Assembly (NCBI GenBank): GCA_034231615.1
Contig: CM067322.1
Coordinates: forward strand, 61,189,245-61,253,244
DNA from: Meghimatium bilineatum
Taxonomy: Eukaryota; Mollusca; Gastropoda; Stylommatophora; Philomycidae
Length of the DNA stretch: 64,000 bases
Direction: 5' to 3'
A program made the translations under genes and the position numbers. A model generated the notes under the pieces. It was not told the origin of the DNA, ran no database searches, and was given only the letters and a program-made list of their open reading frames with translations. This document shows, one piece after another, positions 38,870-50,805 of this stretch (position 1 is the stretch's first letter; each line of letters begins with the position of its first letter).

Positions 38870-39640
38870 TCTTATAAACTCACTAGCGCTTTCTATTATT
38901 TTGTATGGTTGTGAGAGTTGGACATTCATTACAAATATAGAGAGATAAATAATAATAGCCTAAGACCCATAACTATAACCAGTCACGATCATAAGGTTGT
39001 GATCAGCACAAAAAGGAAAAAGCCCTCCACCTCTATCTTCAACCATTTGAAGGAGTGTAGAAAAATTATGCTCGATTCCTGAATGTTGTCAATCCATGGT
39101 TTTTTGACCACTTCTGCTTTTACCCTCCACTGTTCCTTGCAAAATAATTTTAGAAATTGAGTTTTTTTACATCACATGTTCAAACCAAACAAATTTACTT
39201 TGTTCCACCACTGCTAAAAGTAGTTCTTGATAACCTGCAATTTTTTTTATTTGCTGCCAGGAGAGACAGATACAGATTTAGAATGCAAGTGTTAGAGACC
39301 AATTGTGCACATTTCCTATAGAATAGACCTAAGATAAATGTGTACATAAAAATAAATTAGAGATGCACATAGGTTCATAAAAATCATCACTGTCAATAGT
39401 GCAAAGATGAAGACTTGCATATTTTGAAGATTTAAGCTGATATGATTTCTTGTAAAAAGATCTTGCAGGGAACAGTTGAAGAGGGAAGAAGCAGAGGAGA
39501 AGATAGAATATCATGATCAAATGACATCAGAGACTGGACAGCTAAAAAATTTTCCACTCCCATCCACATCACTGAAAATAGAATTGCTATGTTGATGCAT
39601 CCAATCAAGTATTCCTACAACCTTGACTTTTTATATGGAT
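38870..39640 (+). mobile_element. LINE 3' end, family A, carrying a nested antisense LINE tail
   Basis: The left part (38870-38946) encodes LALSIILYGCESWTFITNIE. The right part (39262-39640) continues RYRFRMQVLETNCAHFL, then RNKL-like and RLAYFEDL pieces and a C-terminus like that at 21980. An unrelated insertion (38947-39261) splits it. Close relative of 21570-22020. Confidence 0.7.
38947..39261 (-). mobile_element. Antisense LINE tail nested in the family-A tail
   Basis: The minus strand has VWFEHVM, NSISKIILQGTVEGKSRSGQ, TLLQMVEDRGG and a DHNLMI-like end, equivalent to WFGHV.R..SLSK.ILQGTVEG.R..G. It is a truncated insertion; possible short flanks GAGAGATA/GAGAGACA. Confidence 0.65.
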
Positions 39641-40194
39641 TGTTAGATGGATACGGTTGATATTTCATTGGTTGCAAAGGTTGAGCTGACATTTTTAAAT
39701 CTATAAGAGATATAGCACGCAAGCGTGAGACTAGTGTGCATCATGATTCCATTTCAATGTTCAGGGTTTGAAATGCAGTGTTGCTAAAAGTGAACATTTT
39801 AGAGGGCGCAGAAGAATGATGGTCAATCAGCAGAAGGCCGGTTCTGTCAGTAGAAATGTAATAGCAGATACACTTCGGGAGAGATCGGAGCAACTATGGA
39901 TGTGTCCAGTTTGCAGTGATGATGATCTGACGACTAACTATTTATTTGCGTTCATTACGGGAATCAGTGGCCATATCACAAATTTTGTTTTGTTAAATAA
40001 TGTGTGCTTTATTTCATTAAAATATGGCCATTGATTTTCATAAGGAACCTGTATTTGAAACCAATGTATAGGAACTAGCAGAGCTTTTAATCTTTCTTGA
40101 AAAAATATATAAACTGTAGATTTAACAGATAGTATAACTAGTAGTCTAATTTTTTTTAAAGTGTCTTCTCATTTATATATTTTTATACAGCCTA
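39641..40194. other. Unassigned; open stretch 39756-40034 of unknown nature
   Basis: A T-rich tract ending TTCAATGTTCAG (about 39762) is followed by an open frame encoding KCSVAKSEHFRGRRRMMVNQ, then KAGSVSRNVIADTLRERSEQ and LWMCPVCSDDD. It looks protein-like at its start and degrades into hydrophobic low-information sequence. Joined to GCH1 exon 1 it would give a stop after seven codons, so it is not a GCH1 exon. It may be a repeat remnant. Confidence 0.25.
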
Positions 40195-40510
40195 GAAAGC
40201 TAATGTGTAACTCCTCAGAGATGCTGGAGTAAAATAAAAAAGTATAGCAAAAATTAGAAGCAGACAATCAATATTTTTAGGGCATATGATGAGAAAAGCA
40301 AAACTTGAACATTTAGTTTTAGTAACCACCGGAAAAATCAGTGGGAGAAGAGATAGAGGAAGACAAAGAGAGAAATTTCTGTATGGGTAGTCGCTGTGGC
40401 ACAAAAAAATATCACCAATTGAACTTATTATATAGCACTAATACAAAATACTAAACATAGGTATATATATATATATCATGCCACTTGGTATGGCACTTGA
40501 TTGATAGTCT
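40195..40510 (+). mobile_element. RTE-like LINE 3' end
   Basis: Reads FLGHMMRKAKLEHLV, TTGKISGRRDRGRQREKFL and a terminal CHLV.HLID across frames, parallel to the end of the element at 37480-37715. A leader plus (TA)n insert at about 40431-40478 interrupts it just before the end. Confidence 0.7.
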
Positions 40511-41440
40511 AATAAATATCTATGGAGGAATTATGTATGGCCTTGTTTGGGACTGTTTATATTTGCAATTGATTTAAAATTCAACTTTTATAGCCTATAG
40601 TATTTGAATATCCAAACATTTTTGAATATTAATATTCTAGTCTCATAGGTAAGTGAAAAATTCAAGTAATATAAGTTGTAAGATTAATTAAAAATGAACC
40701 TTTCAATCAATCTATGGTATTTTGCTTGACAAACCTTCAGTAATATATAAAAATTCACTTTTACCAAGATTGAGTAAGATACTTGCATAAACAATATAGT
40801 TATAATGGTTTTTTAAAAGTGTAAATTTTATCAATGTTGCAGCCATATTGTATAGCTAATTTGCATAATTATGCATAGACCCTATAATTATGTGAAACAG
40901 GTTGTAAAGTCTCTACCAGCTAACTATAGTACTTATGGTAAAACACAATGTTGATAAGCTTTACAGTGAGTGCACAGATTTTCAGGCTTTGGTGCAGATA
41001 CCAAAAAAAATACAAATAATGGTATATTAGACAATTTCAACTTTAAGGTCTTTTTTTAAAAAGAAAATACAAGACAAACAGTAAAAAAGTAAAAATAATG
41101 GTACTATAAAAAAGCATTCAATGATAGACATTTAACAGTAGAGATATCCAAGGTAACAATGATGTATGTATACACAAGTATGTTCATAGAGACACACATT
41201 AAAAAGTATAAGGGAATGATAACGAAATAAAACATTGTTGCCTGAAAACAACATAAACGACAACACAACAAAGGCTTCGCTCCCCAAATCTAAATAAATG
41301 AATGATCAGTATGACCAAATTGCTTAAGGGTACCAAACTGCAATATATAGCGATTTTCAAGTGTGTATCTAGGTATGTCATCAGTAGTGCATGTTAAGGT
41401 GTGTGTATGTGTAACCAGCACCAAGGGGGGGGGGGGTTAA
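40511..41440. other. Nothing recognised
   Basis: AT-rich DNA, presumably GCH1 intron 1. No gene or repeat boundary was seen. Confidence 0.45.
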
Positions 41441-41900
41441 TGAATTCATGTTTAGTCCCGAAAGGGAGGCAGTCCAGTGCGCCAATATCCCAGGATTGCT
41501 AGGGGCACATCACACACTCCAGGCTCAGCTATCTCATCATTCTTCTCTCAAATTTGTTGACCCATACACAGCGATGGCACATCTAGCATTTCTCGTCACA
41601 TCTAGAATTTCTCGTCACATCTAGCATTTCTCGTCACATCTGTCACAAAAGAACACAGGTTCTGGCCTGCACATCTTGATCATCCCTATCATGGGGATTA
41701 TTTAATAAAAGACAAAAGTAAGAAATTGAGGCAAGATGTGACATTGTATTTTTCAGAGGTAGTAGGTTGTCAGCTAGCCTATGTCCCAACTTTCCTTAGT
41801 CGCCTGCTACGACTTGCCTGGAAAGAAGGCAGTGGCTCTATTCTTTGCATCCTGAACTAGAAGTCCAGGCACCTGTTGCTACACTTGCGTTCTTTTCATT
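41441..41900. repeat. Unclassified dispersed-repeat-like block with a 19-bp tandem repeat
   Basis: Contains TAGTCCCGAAAGGGAGGCAG (about 41453) and TTAGTCGCCTGCTACGACTT (about 41796). The latter resembles a TAGTCGCCT.CTACGAC motif common in dispersed repeats of molluscs and other marine invertebrates. Between them CACATCTAGCATTTCTCGT occurs three times in tandem (41578-41634). The family is not identified. Confidence 0.4.
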
Positions 41901-42644
41901 TGGTAGTTCATCCATATTTCTCTCTGAATTTTAATACATTTTCAATCTGTGTAAACTAGTGTCCACCTGGCTAGTCAGTCAGTTTTCGTTGTTAAGTTTT
42001 ATTTAGTTGAGTCGAGTTAAATTTAGTTTTCTGATTCAACATTGACACACTCTAGGAAAAACAATATGTGCATGAAGATTATGCATACTTATGATTTCCA
42101 TAGCTTACCAGTGTACACCTCTTAACTGTCCCATTCCAATTTCTCAGTTAGTGATTCCAATATCTTTTAGTTGCAGTATGAAATCTTCCAGTCTTGTGTA
42201 CTCATTTAGATAATATTCATGTAGTGATCTTGACATGCCATTCTTTTCTATAATAATTTTTCTTAGTACTGGTGTGTTTGAATCCTATGAGTTTGTATTT
42301 TATTCTTGTGGACTCTCACATATCAGGTACAATAAATTCATACTCCAGATTACCACTCGAAATGTACTCACCCACTCTTGTCAGAGTGGTGAGTCACTCA
42401 ATTTTTAATCTTTCTGAACATGAACAGAGAGTCTGTCTCTATTGCAGCTCCGAATGTTATTGTGACAGGAATGCATTTTAGCACCCACATAACTGCCTCA
42501 ATGTACATTCTCATGAGATTGTTGATGTGTAAGCTTCATTCTTCTCTTCTACACATCTATCCCAATTCATCTGAAAAAAATAATCTTCCCTGATCTTTAA
42601 CCAGACATCCCAGTAGCACCAGCAGTATTTTCAATTTTACTACT
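41901..42644. other. Nothing recognised
   Basis: No gene, exon or repeat supported. Confidence 0.4.
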
Positions 42645-42775
42645 AGTCGGATGTGTCAGCCCGAAAGGCGCATATATCGAAGCATTGCTGTAAACCATGA
42701 CACAATGCATTCCGTTCTCAGGACTACATCCTGCGTAATCTGCGGAAGTTTGAGAACGAACTCAGAAGAAGAACA
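42645..42775 (+). mobile_element. R160 repeat copy c
   Basis: Reads GTCGGATGTGTCAGCCCGAA, AGGCGCATATATC, GACACAATGCATTCC and AAGTTTGAGAACGAACTC, with the tail AGAAGAAGAAC. It is shorter in the hairpin part than copy b. Confidence 0.75.
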
Positions 42776-42776
42776 T

Positions 42777-42898
42777 TGTTACTGTTCTTCTTACAACATG
42801 GAAAATCACATCATTACTTTTCTTCTTAAAACATGGAAAGTAACATCATGACTTTTCTTTTTACAACATGGAAAGTCACATTCTTACTATTCTTCTTG
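42777..42898 (+). repeat. 35-bp minisatellite, about 3.4 copies
   Basis: ACATGGAAA recurs at about 42796, 42831 and 42866 (period 35), with TTACT(T/G)TTCTTCTTA between. It starts immediately after the tail of R160 copy c. Confidence 0.85.
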
Positions 42899-43434
42899 AT
42901 TAGGAGCTTGATTCCTTGAATAGGAACATAAAGCATATATTGGTCTGTGCTTTCATTCTTGTGGACTGCCATTCCATGGAAGGTCATAGTATTGCTCGTC
43001 AACGAATCAGCACGTTCGTTACTGTTCTGTGTATGTTTACGCGAGATTTTCATTTCAGTATGAGATTGATAAAAATATAAAAACTCTCAGGACCAATTGT
43101 AGCATTTATGTTTCGTATTAAAAACTGTGGTCACCCTACAGAAAACCGCACATCATGGGTTGGGAACCATCGTCTTTGTGGGTGTCAGCCATGTGAGTCT
43201 TCATAGACTGAGCATAGCAAATAATTTCGTAATGACTATTTTTCCAATGTGTCAGTGTTAGGTGACGTTGCCCTGCAGCCCAACACCAAGAATACATAGG
43301 CACTGCATTTGATAAAATGTTGATTTTCCTATGGGTATTTTGCCTGGAATAGTGGTTAAAGAGGTCGTGCTTTTGAACCCCATTCGCGGAGATTTGTTTA
43401 TAAAGAGGTATTTCCCCGATCTGTAGAGATTACG
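42899..43434. other. Mostly unassigned; possible tRNA-like SINE piece at 43335-43400
   Basis: GGAATAGTGGTTAAAGAGG (A-box-like, about 43348) and TTTTGAACCCCATTCGCGG (B-box-like, about 43371) resemble the minus-strand GGGTTCGAATTCCATTCGCG near 57380. Nothing else. Confidence 0.35.
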
Positions 43435-45435
43435 AACCAACAGAAATAATCAACGATGAACACGGCAACATACTAAATAGGCCCCAAGAAATCATGGAAA
43501 GATGGAAAAAATTATTTCAATCAACTGTTATAAACTTAAAGAAAAGAGAAGTGCTTATAACAATAAATACAATAGAAGAAGACCTAAAATGTTACATTCA
43601 CAGTTAAACATGCACCTAATAACAAAGCACCAGGAATAGACGGCTTACCTATAAAACTACTAAAAATACTGACAATGACAGGTATAAAGTGGCTACACAG
43701 ACTGTCCAGTGTGATATGGAAAACATAAAAGACACCACGGGAGTGGAATGCAGTGGTTCTTCTTCTTTCGTTCACTTGAAACATGTCTATATCTGTAAAT
43801 GTGTCTCCTGAATAAAACTCACTGTCTTTTGTAGTTCATACAGTGGTCCATAGAGCATAGATTCCAGTGTTGTTTCCTGGCCAATATGTCTGCCTCAGCG
43901 TTTCATGGTCAGAACACTCTTGAAGTAAATGTTTGACACTCTGTGCTGCCTGTACACATGACCGTGTTGCCAATCTTGAACTTTGTATACATGTGACTGC
44001 GGAGTCGGTTGTGTCCTGTTCTGAGACGTAGAATTACAACTTGTTCTGATCTGTTCATAATGTGATAGTGTCATCTTGTGTTGGTGTTTGTGGCTTTCTT
44101 ATTGACTTGATCATCTGTTTTTTTCTGATGGTAGGTGAATACAGTGGTGATTGTTACCATCTGGAAGAAAAAAGGTAGTAAGAAGGACTGCACTAAGTAT
44201 AGAGGCCTATCACACTTAAGCCACATAGGAAAAATCTTTAGTAAGATACTAGAGAGAAGGATGCGCGCATATATAGAACCACAGCTCAACAATACACAAT
44301 TGGGCTTTCGGAAAAATAAAAGCCGTATAGATGCAAGCTTCGCCTTCAAACAACTTTCAGAAAAAGCGACAGAACATAACCAAGACCTATATTTGGCTTC
44401 CATGGACCAGAGAAAGCTTTTGACAGAGTGGATAGAGCACAGCTATGGATACCACTGCAGACATATGGAGTTCCCCAACATCTGATAAGATTATGTCAGA
44501 GCATATACGCCAATAGTCAATGCGCAGTAAGAACGAGCACAGGTACATCCGATAATTTCCAAATTCACTCGGGGGTAAGACAGGGATGTGTACTATACCA
44601 TATATTGTTCATAGCATACATAGATCCCATCTGCAAAGACAACGAAAGAAAACAATCTGAAAGATAACTTAACTAGTAGCATCGCCAGAAGAGCAACTAC
44701 AAAGACAAATATACAGATTACATCAAACAAAGACAAATATACAGATTACATCAAACATGCCAAACCTTTAACATGAAGATAAATATAGAAAAGAACGAAG
44801 TAATGAACATATGAAGAACAGAAAGAAACACCAATATATATATATATATAATGGAAACAACAGACTTAAACAAGAAACAAGTGACAGAATTCACATACCT
44901 AGGAAGCAGTATAACAACTGACTGCAAGAGCTGCAAAGAAATGCACAATAGATGTAGTAAAGCAAGTAAATGACACCAATCTTCAGAAACAAGAATGTAG
45001 ATTTAATTACCAAAATAACACTATTCATAAAGATTATTATGCCAACTCTGTGCTACCAGTGCCACACATGGACAACGACAGCACAAGACAATCGTAAACT
45101 TATAACAACAGAAATGGCATGCTTACGCAGAATCCTATGAATATCGCTAAGAGACAGCGAGGAATGAGGACATTAGACAAAGAACCGGCACCACCCCAAT
45201 CTTGGAATATATTAAGACAAAACAGATCAAATGGTTTGCACACATGAGCAGACTACCACCAGACAGTATACCACAGCAAGCTATGCTGCACAGATACAGT
45301 GAAGGCAGACCTAGAGGCCGACCACGAAAACGGTGGACCACCGAAATAAAAGAAGCGACAAATTCCACAATATACTCAGAACACACGAAGGCCATCTCCA
45401 GAAAACTCTTCAGCCCCTTACGCTAAAAGGCAACA
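43435..45435 (+). mobile_element. APE-class LINE (family D), RT region, interrupted by an I-like LINE fragment
   Basis: In order: PTEIINDEHGNILNRPQEIM; HAPNNKAPGIDGLPIKLL (about 43600); REWNAV (43740); then after the insertion VVIVTIWKKKGSKKDCTKYR G (44140); IGKIFSKILERRMR; QLGFRKNKSRIDASFAFKQL; GVRQGCVLYHILFIAYID (44575); TEFTYLGSSITTDC (44890); ACLRRIL; TPILEYIKTKQIKWFAHMSR and GRPRGRPRKRWTTEIKEATN (45305). The long frames are partly open, but several stops are present. The tail ends in a poor A/T-rich stretch. Confidence 0.82.
43758..44136 (-). mobile_element. I-like LINE 3' fragment, antisense, nested
   Basis: Matches the 3' end of the copies at 3577 and 12696, from the (GAA)n tail (TTCTTCTTCTTTCGTTCACT) through the Cys-motif coding part. 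The target-site duplication is GAATGCAGTGGT (43746-43757) and GAATACAGTGGT (44137-44148), one mismatch in 12. It splits the RT of the family-D LINE between REWNAV and VIVTIWKKKG, so it is younger than its host. Confidence 0.92.
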
Positions 45436-45810
45436 AAGTGTTTAGCAAATAGATATATAGACTATGGAGATTATATGGGCACTATCGATAGACGGCTTGT
45501 CGTTTCGTTGAGAAGGACACGGAGTACATATGGAGTAACCCTAATATAATAAAGTAAATCCGTTTCTTTCCCCTTTTGATTTACGTATGCCTCCGTGGTG
45601 TTTCATCTAACATCAATGTGTGGTTTGACCCAACCTTTTATTTACCTTTTGCTTTACTTATAATTCCGTAGTTTCATGTCTCCAGTTGTAATTTGACCCA
45701 AGCTTTTAAAATGAATTAGCATGGTTCTCCATGCGTAGACATATGGGAGATTGGTTTAACAGGCGATACTTTGACATATAGTTGTATTCTTTCTGGCTAC
45801 TAGGGGGGGG

Positions 45811-46074
45811 GGGGTGTCCATACATGACGGCAACAATAGAGGGGGAGTGGGTCTAAAAAGTGTGACAGTTGTTGATGTTGACAAAGAAAAGGACAAAAGT
45901 TGATGATAGAAATGCTGTTCTTTATTTCACCAATTACATTGTTCGATTGTGAAATCTTTTTCTAAATAATATGGGGGAGGGGGGAGAAATCATGTTGTCT
46001 CTTCACACCTTTTGTCCAAATTTTCTAGGGGTGGGGGAGGGGTGATTAAACGTTATTGATATAACTCAGAGTCC
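45811..46074. mobile_element. GGCTGT(T/C)CATAA-type MITE, diverged
   Basis: The left end GGGGTGTCCATACATGACGG and the inner GTGTGACAGTTGTTGATG match the family at 2905-3252. The right end is TTGATATAACTCAGAGTCC. It has long G runs inside and no ORF. Confidence 0.5.
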
Positions 46075-46089
46075 GGGGGGATCCTGAAT

Positions 46090-46535
46090 TCCTGACAGGA
46101 TATGCGTATACACAGTGGCAATATACGGTTGTGAAGCATGGGCATTTAATAAAACAATAGCAAGGAGAATACTTTAGAAACGAGATACTACTGAAGAATT
46201 TTATGTATACCATGGACAGCTAAAAAGACATCAAGAAGTGTTAAAATCAATAAACGTCGAACAGGGCTGGCTCCTTAACATCTTAAGAAGAAAGCTGTGA
46301 AATTTATTTTGTCATATAAAGAGGCATAACAGCATGGAAAGATTAATAGCGGAAGGCAGAGTTAACGGCAATAGGGGAATAGGCCGTCCAAGACAATGAT
46401 GGTGCAATAATATATCAGATTGCTTAGACATGCCCCTAGCTGCGGCAGGTCAACTTGCCCAGGATAGCGGAGTGTTCACAGCCTATAAGGAAGACCACGG
46501 TCTGGAAAGTATATGTCACATGATGATTTGACAAG
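46090..46535 (+). mobile_element. LINE 3' end, family B
   Basis: Reads TVAIYGCEAWAFNKTIARRI, then LLNILRRK, FCHIKRHNSMERLIAEGRVN and GNRGIGRPRQ, ending ESICHMMI-stop near 46530. Tail of the same family as 24003 and 33688. Confidence 0.75.
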
Positions 46536-48594
46536 GGGGAGGGAGGGAGGGAGTAAAAATTTGTCAAATCATTGTTAATGTGATTCGTATATCTAGACGG
46601 TCCTGGTATCTGATGTATGATGTACGAATAATTATACTAAGCGAAAGATGAAAATAATAATTACAGTGACTTGTGACTTCTTGGTTGAAAAAAAAATAGT
46701 TACTGGTCAGACATTAGAGAACACACATAAGGTGCTTTCTGATGTTTAACACTCATTGTAGATACACTGATGACCCATTTGCCTTGCGCATTGGACCAAA
46801 CCACTTTACTATGTATGCTTTAGATCTCTGGGATGAATTTGTCAAGTTATTTCTCTCGTGTTCACATGGTTTTCTTTTGCTTAAAAATAGCATTCCATGT
46901 CTTATCTATATGTATATTTTCTGAGTTCCATGGAAATTATCACTAGAGCTATGGAATTACGTGTTGTTAGCAATACTAACCATAGGTAATTTTCTTCTCT
47001 GTTGAGAGGGACTGAATAATGTTGCTAAACTTGAGGTTAATGAATTCGTTTTCTGAACCTTTTGAGTTCTTTTGTTTTGCGATCAGCATTGTTCAAGTTT
47101 AGTGCCGTGTCATATAATGTGTATGCCCTACATGTTATTACTTTATTACATACAATGATGGTTGGTGGTTGGTTGGTTGCTGATCCAGCGGTCCATGGGC
47201 TCAGGCCCTTTGACATAATGCCATTAAATGGCATTATATTGCTGGGAAGTCTGTGGATTTTCGGCCCACCCCGGGACAGAGAATAGCTGTCATACTTCCA
47301 TGAAGGTAGGTTTCAACCTATGCACTGTTCCTAGCCACTGTAGCCAAGATAGGGTTCACTGTGCTCATTCCCCGCTACCAATTGACTACTGGTTATGCCG
47401 AACTTCTCTACTGCTCCAGGCATGCAACCAAATGTTCAAGTCAAAAGGATTGTCACGTCCTGAGTCACGGTGTCTCTATGATGGGTTTCAGCCATAGGAA
47501 AAAAAACAGTGCTGTCAGTTTCCTCCTCCCCAGTGCTGTACAGTACATCTCTGGCTCCCTCCCAGCCACAGAGTGTGCATACATATATATTCAGGTAAAC
47601 ATGAAACACATTTCAACAGCAAAATAAAAGCATAATTGTATAGATGACATGCCATGAAGCTTCTCTAAGAAGATAACCTCAATATAACGGCATGTTATCC
47701 ACTGTTGCATTGGTGGTATGTCTAGTGGGCCATTGGTGAGACCCACAGATACAACCACATGCGTACATACAATGATCAGACCCGTAGATGGTAGTTTAGG
47801 ATGTTCATACCACCACCCCCCCCCTCTTTAGCCAATCGAAACATTACTTTTAGTACTAGGAACTTTGCTAAAAGGCGGGTTAAAATCTAAAACACCCAAC
47901 ACTCTCTCCTCAGCAATTTTTCATCAAAAAGATGTTACACAGGAAAACAAAACGAATGTAAGGTAAAACCTCCCCATTGAGGAGAACACCTATGTAACTG
48001 ATAATGGTGTTCATTTTGTGTGTCCTCTGAAGACGAGACTTCTTGTTGTATAGCGTCTGACACTTGACGAGGTAGTGCTGCTAATATCTTATACTTTGGA
48101 GGTCCTGGTTCGATCATGATCTCCATCATTTTTGATATACACAGATCTGATATAACAAAACCTAATTTTTTTAACGCCGTCGTCCGCAATCTTTTTTGTC
48201 GTCTATCTTACCCATTGTAACTATGTTCTCCATATCTCATAACATGTCCAAAATATAGTGTCTCTTTCTAATATTAAGTAGCCCCAGTCTCGTACTTGAC
48301 GTTTTTGAACACATCCTCGTTAGTTTTTCTATTTACAAAAAACATAATTTGCGTGTACATTTAAAATTGTATAGACCCTATAAATTAATTTTTAAAGTTA
48401 AAATGCATTCGTTAGTTTAAATTTTCGCTTATTTGAGATAAAGATCAAATGTCTACTTGTCAACACACATCTCACACAAATTATGGTGTTTAAAATCAGT
48501 TATATTACGTCATTTACACATGATTTATTTATCATACATTTGGCATTATTTAAGTGTGAAATTATACAGGAGACACTACATGATTACAGCACGT
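46536..48594. other. No gene; short dispersed repeat and a hairpin
   Basis: TTGCTGATCCAGCGGTCCAT (about 47176) is shared with 9659-9700. ATAATGCCAT-TAA-ATGGCATTAT (47215-47237) is a perfect 10-bp-arm hairpin within that block. At 47815-47870 a C-run and TTTAGTACTAGGAACTTTGC recall 32705-32760. Nothing codes recognisably. Confidence 0.45.
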
Positions 48595-48985
48595 CAATGT
48601 CGATTGGAGGTCGCTCTATTTGCAACTTGCGTTTCGCTGATGATATTGATCGTAAGAAATAAAATAAGACATGTATGCAGGTGTACAGGAACCATTGCTT
48701 TCAATAGTGAAACAACGAAACTAGCATGGTTTGGACATGCATACAGACGTAATTCTTTGTCAAAAACAATACTGAAGTGAACCGCCGAGAAGGGAGAAGA
48801 AGAAAAGGGAAAATAAAGACACGGAAAGACAAAACAAGGAATGGACAGGGCAAGATTTTTCTTCACTCATCCGCATCGTTGAAGATATATATCGCTGGAT
48901 AACTCTGTGTGCTGAAACACCCAATGTGATGTCCCTACGACCCTAACGGGTTACATGTTTATAGATAGAAGTGTGAAATTTAACG
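48595..48985 (+). mobile_element. LINE family A with internal deletion
   Basis: MSIGGRSICNLRFADDID (48598-48650, the RT FADD box) is followed at once by RK.NKTCMQVYRNHCF-like and AWFGHAYRRNSLSKTILK (48720), and DVPTTLTGY (48930). About 200 codons that normally separate these blocks are missing. Confidence 0.65.
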
Positions 48986-49217
48986 ATTCTATACTCTCTA
49001 ACACAAGACAGACGGCGTTTAAAAGTTGTATCCTGTGTAATGTCTGAACTTATTTTTTTTTTCCGAGACACAATAATTTGTATGCCTACAGAGATCAAAA
49101 TATTTTATTCGTAGATAAAAACTGGGCATGATGCACAAATATAAAGTATAAATGTGTTGGGTCTAACCAAAAATAACATCATATGAAAAAAATGGCATTA
49201 ATACTTTAGGAGGTTAC

Positions 49218-49322
49218 TCATATTCTGTGTATTTGTACTCGGATTCTTTGTATTTGTAATCATATTCTGTGTATTTGTACTCGGATTCTTTGTATTTGTA
49301 ATCATATTCTGTGTATTTGTAT
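49218..49322 (+). repeat. 42-bp minisatellite, 2.5 copies
   Basis: Units TCATATTCTGTGTATTTGTA then CTCGGATTCTTTGTATTTGTAA start at 49218, 49260 and 49302. Copies are nearly identical. Confidence 0.9.
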
Positions 49323-50639
49323 GTACACAAATATCCAAATTTTTTGGTGAGTCTTTTGAGAAAGACGTTTACAAATAATGACATTTATATTTTGATATTT
49401 CGTGTTTCATGTTTATGTGTTTCTTGAAAAAGGTTGCAGTTTTACCGTAACGTCGAAAAAAGTTCTTGTTCTTTTGTTTGTTGCTATTTATTTTTGTACA
49501 TTGATAGTTAGGCTTTAACAGTGACCATAGTACTTTATATAGTTGTTATGTATATGTTCTTAACCTCATTGGCATCATCTTAATCTTGCAATGAATTTAT
49601 GACTGCCTTAATCAAGTCTGCTTTATCTTTTCTCAGCACTGCGCTGTCTATTGCCGCATTGCCTTCGAATAAGTCGGCTCTCTCGTTTACTCTGACTATT
49701 GCATGATCAGATCAGTATATTCATGTAATTCTCTGGACAATTAAGTTATTCAATAAATCAAACCATTCCTTTCTCAACATGCACTTCTCTATCTTGCGCA
49801 GCATGATTTGAGCTCTGTGAGTATTACCGTGTTGATGTATCAGTTAGCAACCAATTTAGTGCTGCTGTTGTTTGAGTGTAGCTGGGCGAGCTCATGCACT
49901 GTAACCTGGGCGCTGACACCAGTCCATTTCCGACACGCTTTATCTAGTTGTATTATTACGTTAGTCAGTGATTTTGTTCTCAATGTCTACCTCCACCCAT
50001 TCACTGCCCTTTCCCCCTATTTCTTCTAATTCACATTCTCGTCGCAGTGTGTCTTCAGACTTATCGGAGTGCCCCGCGTTCTGTGATGCTAGTTTCTAAT
50101 CAAGAATCTGATACTCAGATAATTACATTTGTTTGAGGGCAAAGCTAGTGAAACTGTTATAGCTGTCCATGGTATTCTCAGCATTCTTCTAAAGAACTAC
50201 ATATCTGTTGCCTCAAATTTTCTACTATTCTGTTTATTGATTGTCAAAGACTCTCATTCATATGAAAAAAAACGGCTTTGTGTAGCTCTGAAGAACTCCC
50301 TTTCTCACTTATAATGGCTGTGACATATCACACAGTATATTATTGTTTCGGAATGCTGCCATTGCCTACCCTAGTCTGCCTTTTATCTCTGCTGTACTTC
50401 TTCCATCGGATGTTATCCTTTTTTCCCCTAAATACTTGCATTAGTCGACTAAGAGGTGCAGTTTTATTTTTCCTCTTCAGAGTTGGTGGTCAACAATTTC
50501 GTAATTGTATTTACGTAATTGGCACTGTGGAATAAGTTTTCTTTAGATTTTGTTAATGTAATTGTTAAGTCATATGAGTTATGTTTGAAAGAAATATTGT
50601 GCTCTTATATCTTCTTGTAAATTGATTGATCTTGCCGTT
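49323..50639. other. Nothing firm; weak hammerhead/Penelope-like trace at about 49424
   Basis: TTCTTGAAAAAGGTTGCAGT, then TTTACCGTAACGTCGAAAA, looks like a decayed form of the motif at 54535. The 73-85-codon open stretches here show no domain. No gene is supported. Confidence 0.35.
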
Positions 50640-50805
50640 CGGGATCAATGGTAAAAAACAGTTATAAAAATGGTTGAAAGTGTGTAGACTCGAACCCTGC
50701 CCGTTGACGGTCAAAATGATGTGACTTCTTCCGTCTTCTACATTCATTCTCAAACTCATGTTGGTTACTAGGATGTAGTCTGGAGAAAGTAATGTATCGT
50801 CTTAG
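50640..50805 (-). mobile_element. SINE-like piece with B box, next to R160-like tail
   Basis: The minus strand at about 50690-50705 has GCAGGGTTCGAGTCTAC (B box). Just upstream on the same strand (50805-50731) GACTACATCCTAGTAACC and GAGTTTGAGAATGAATG match the end of R160 copy c. The relation of the two pieces is unclear. Confidence 0.5.
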
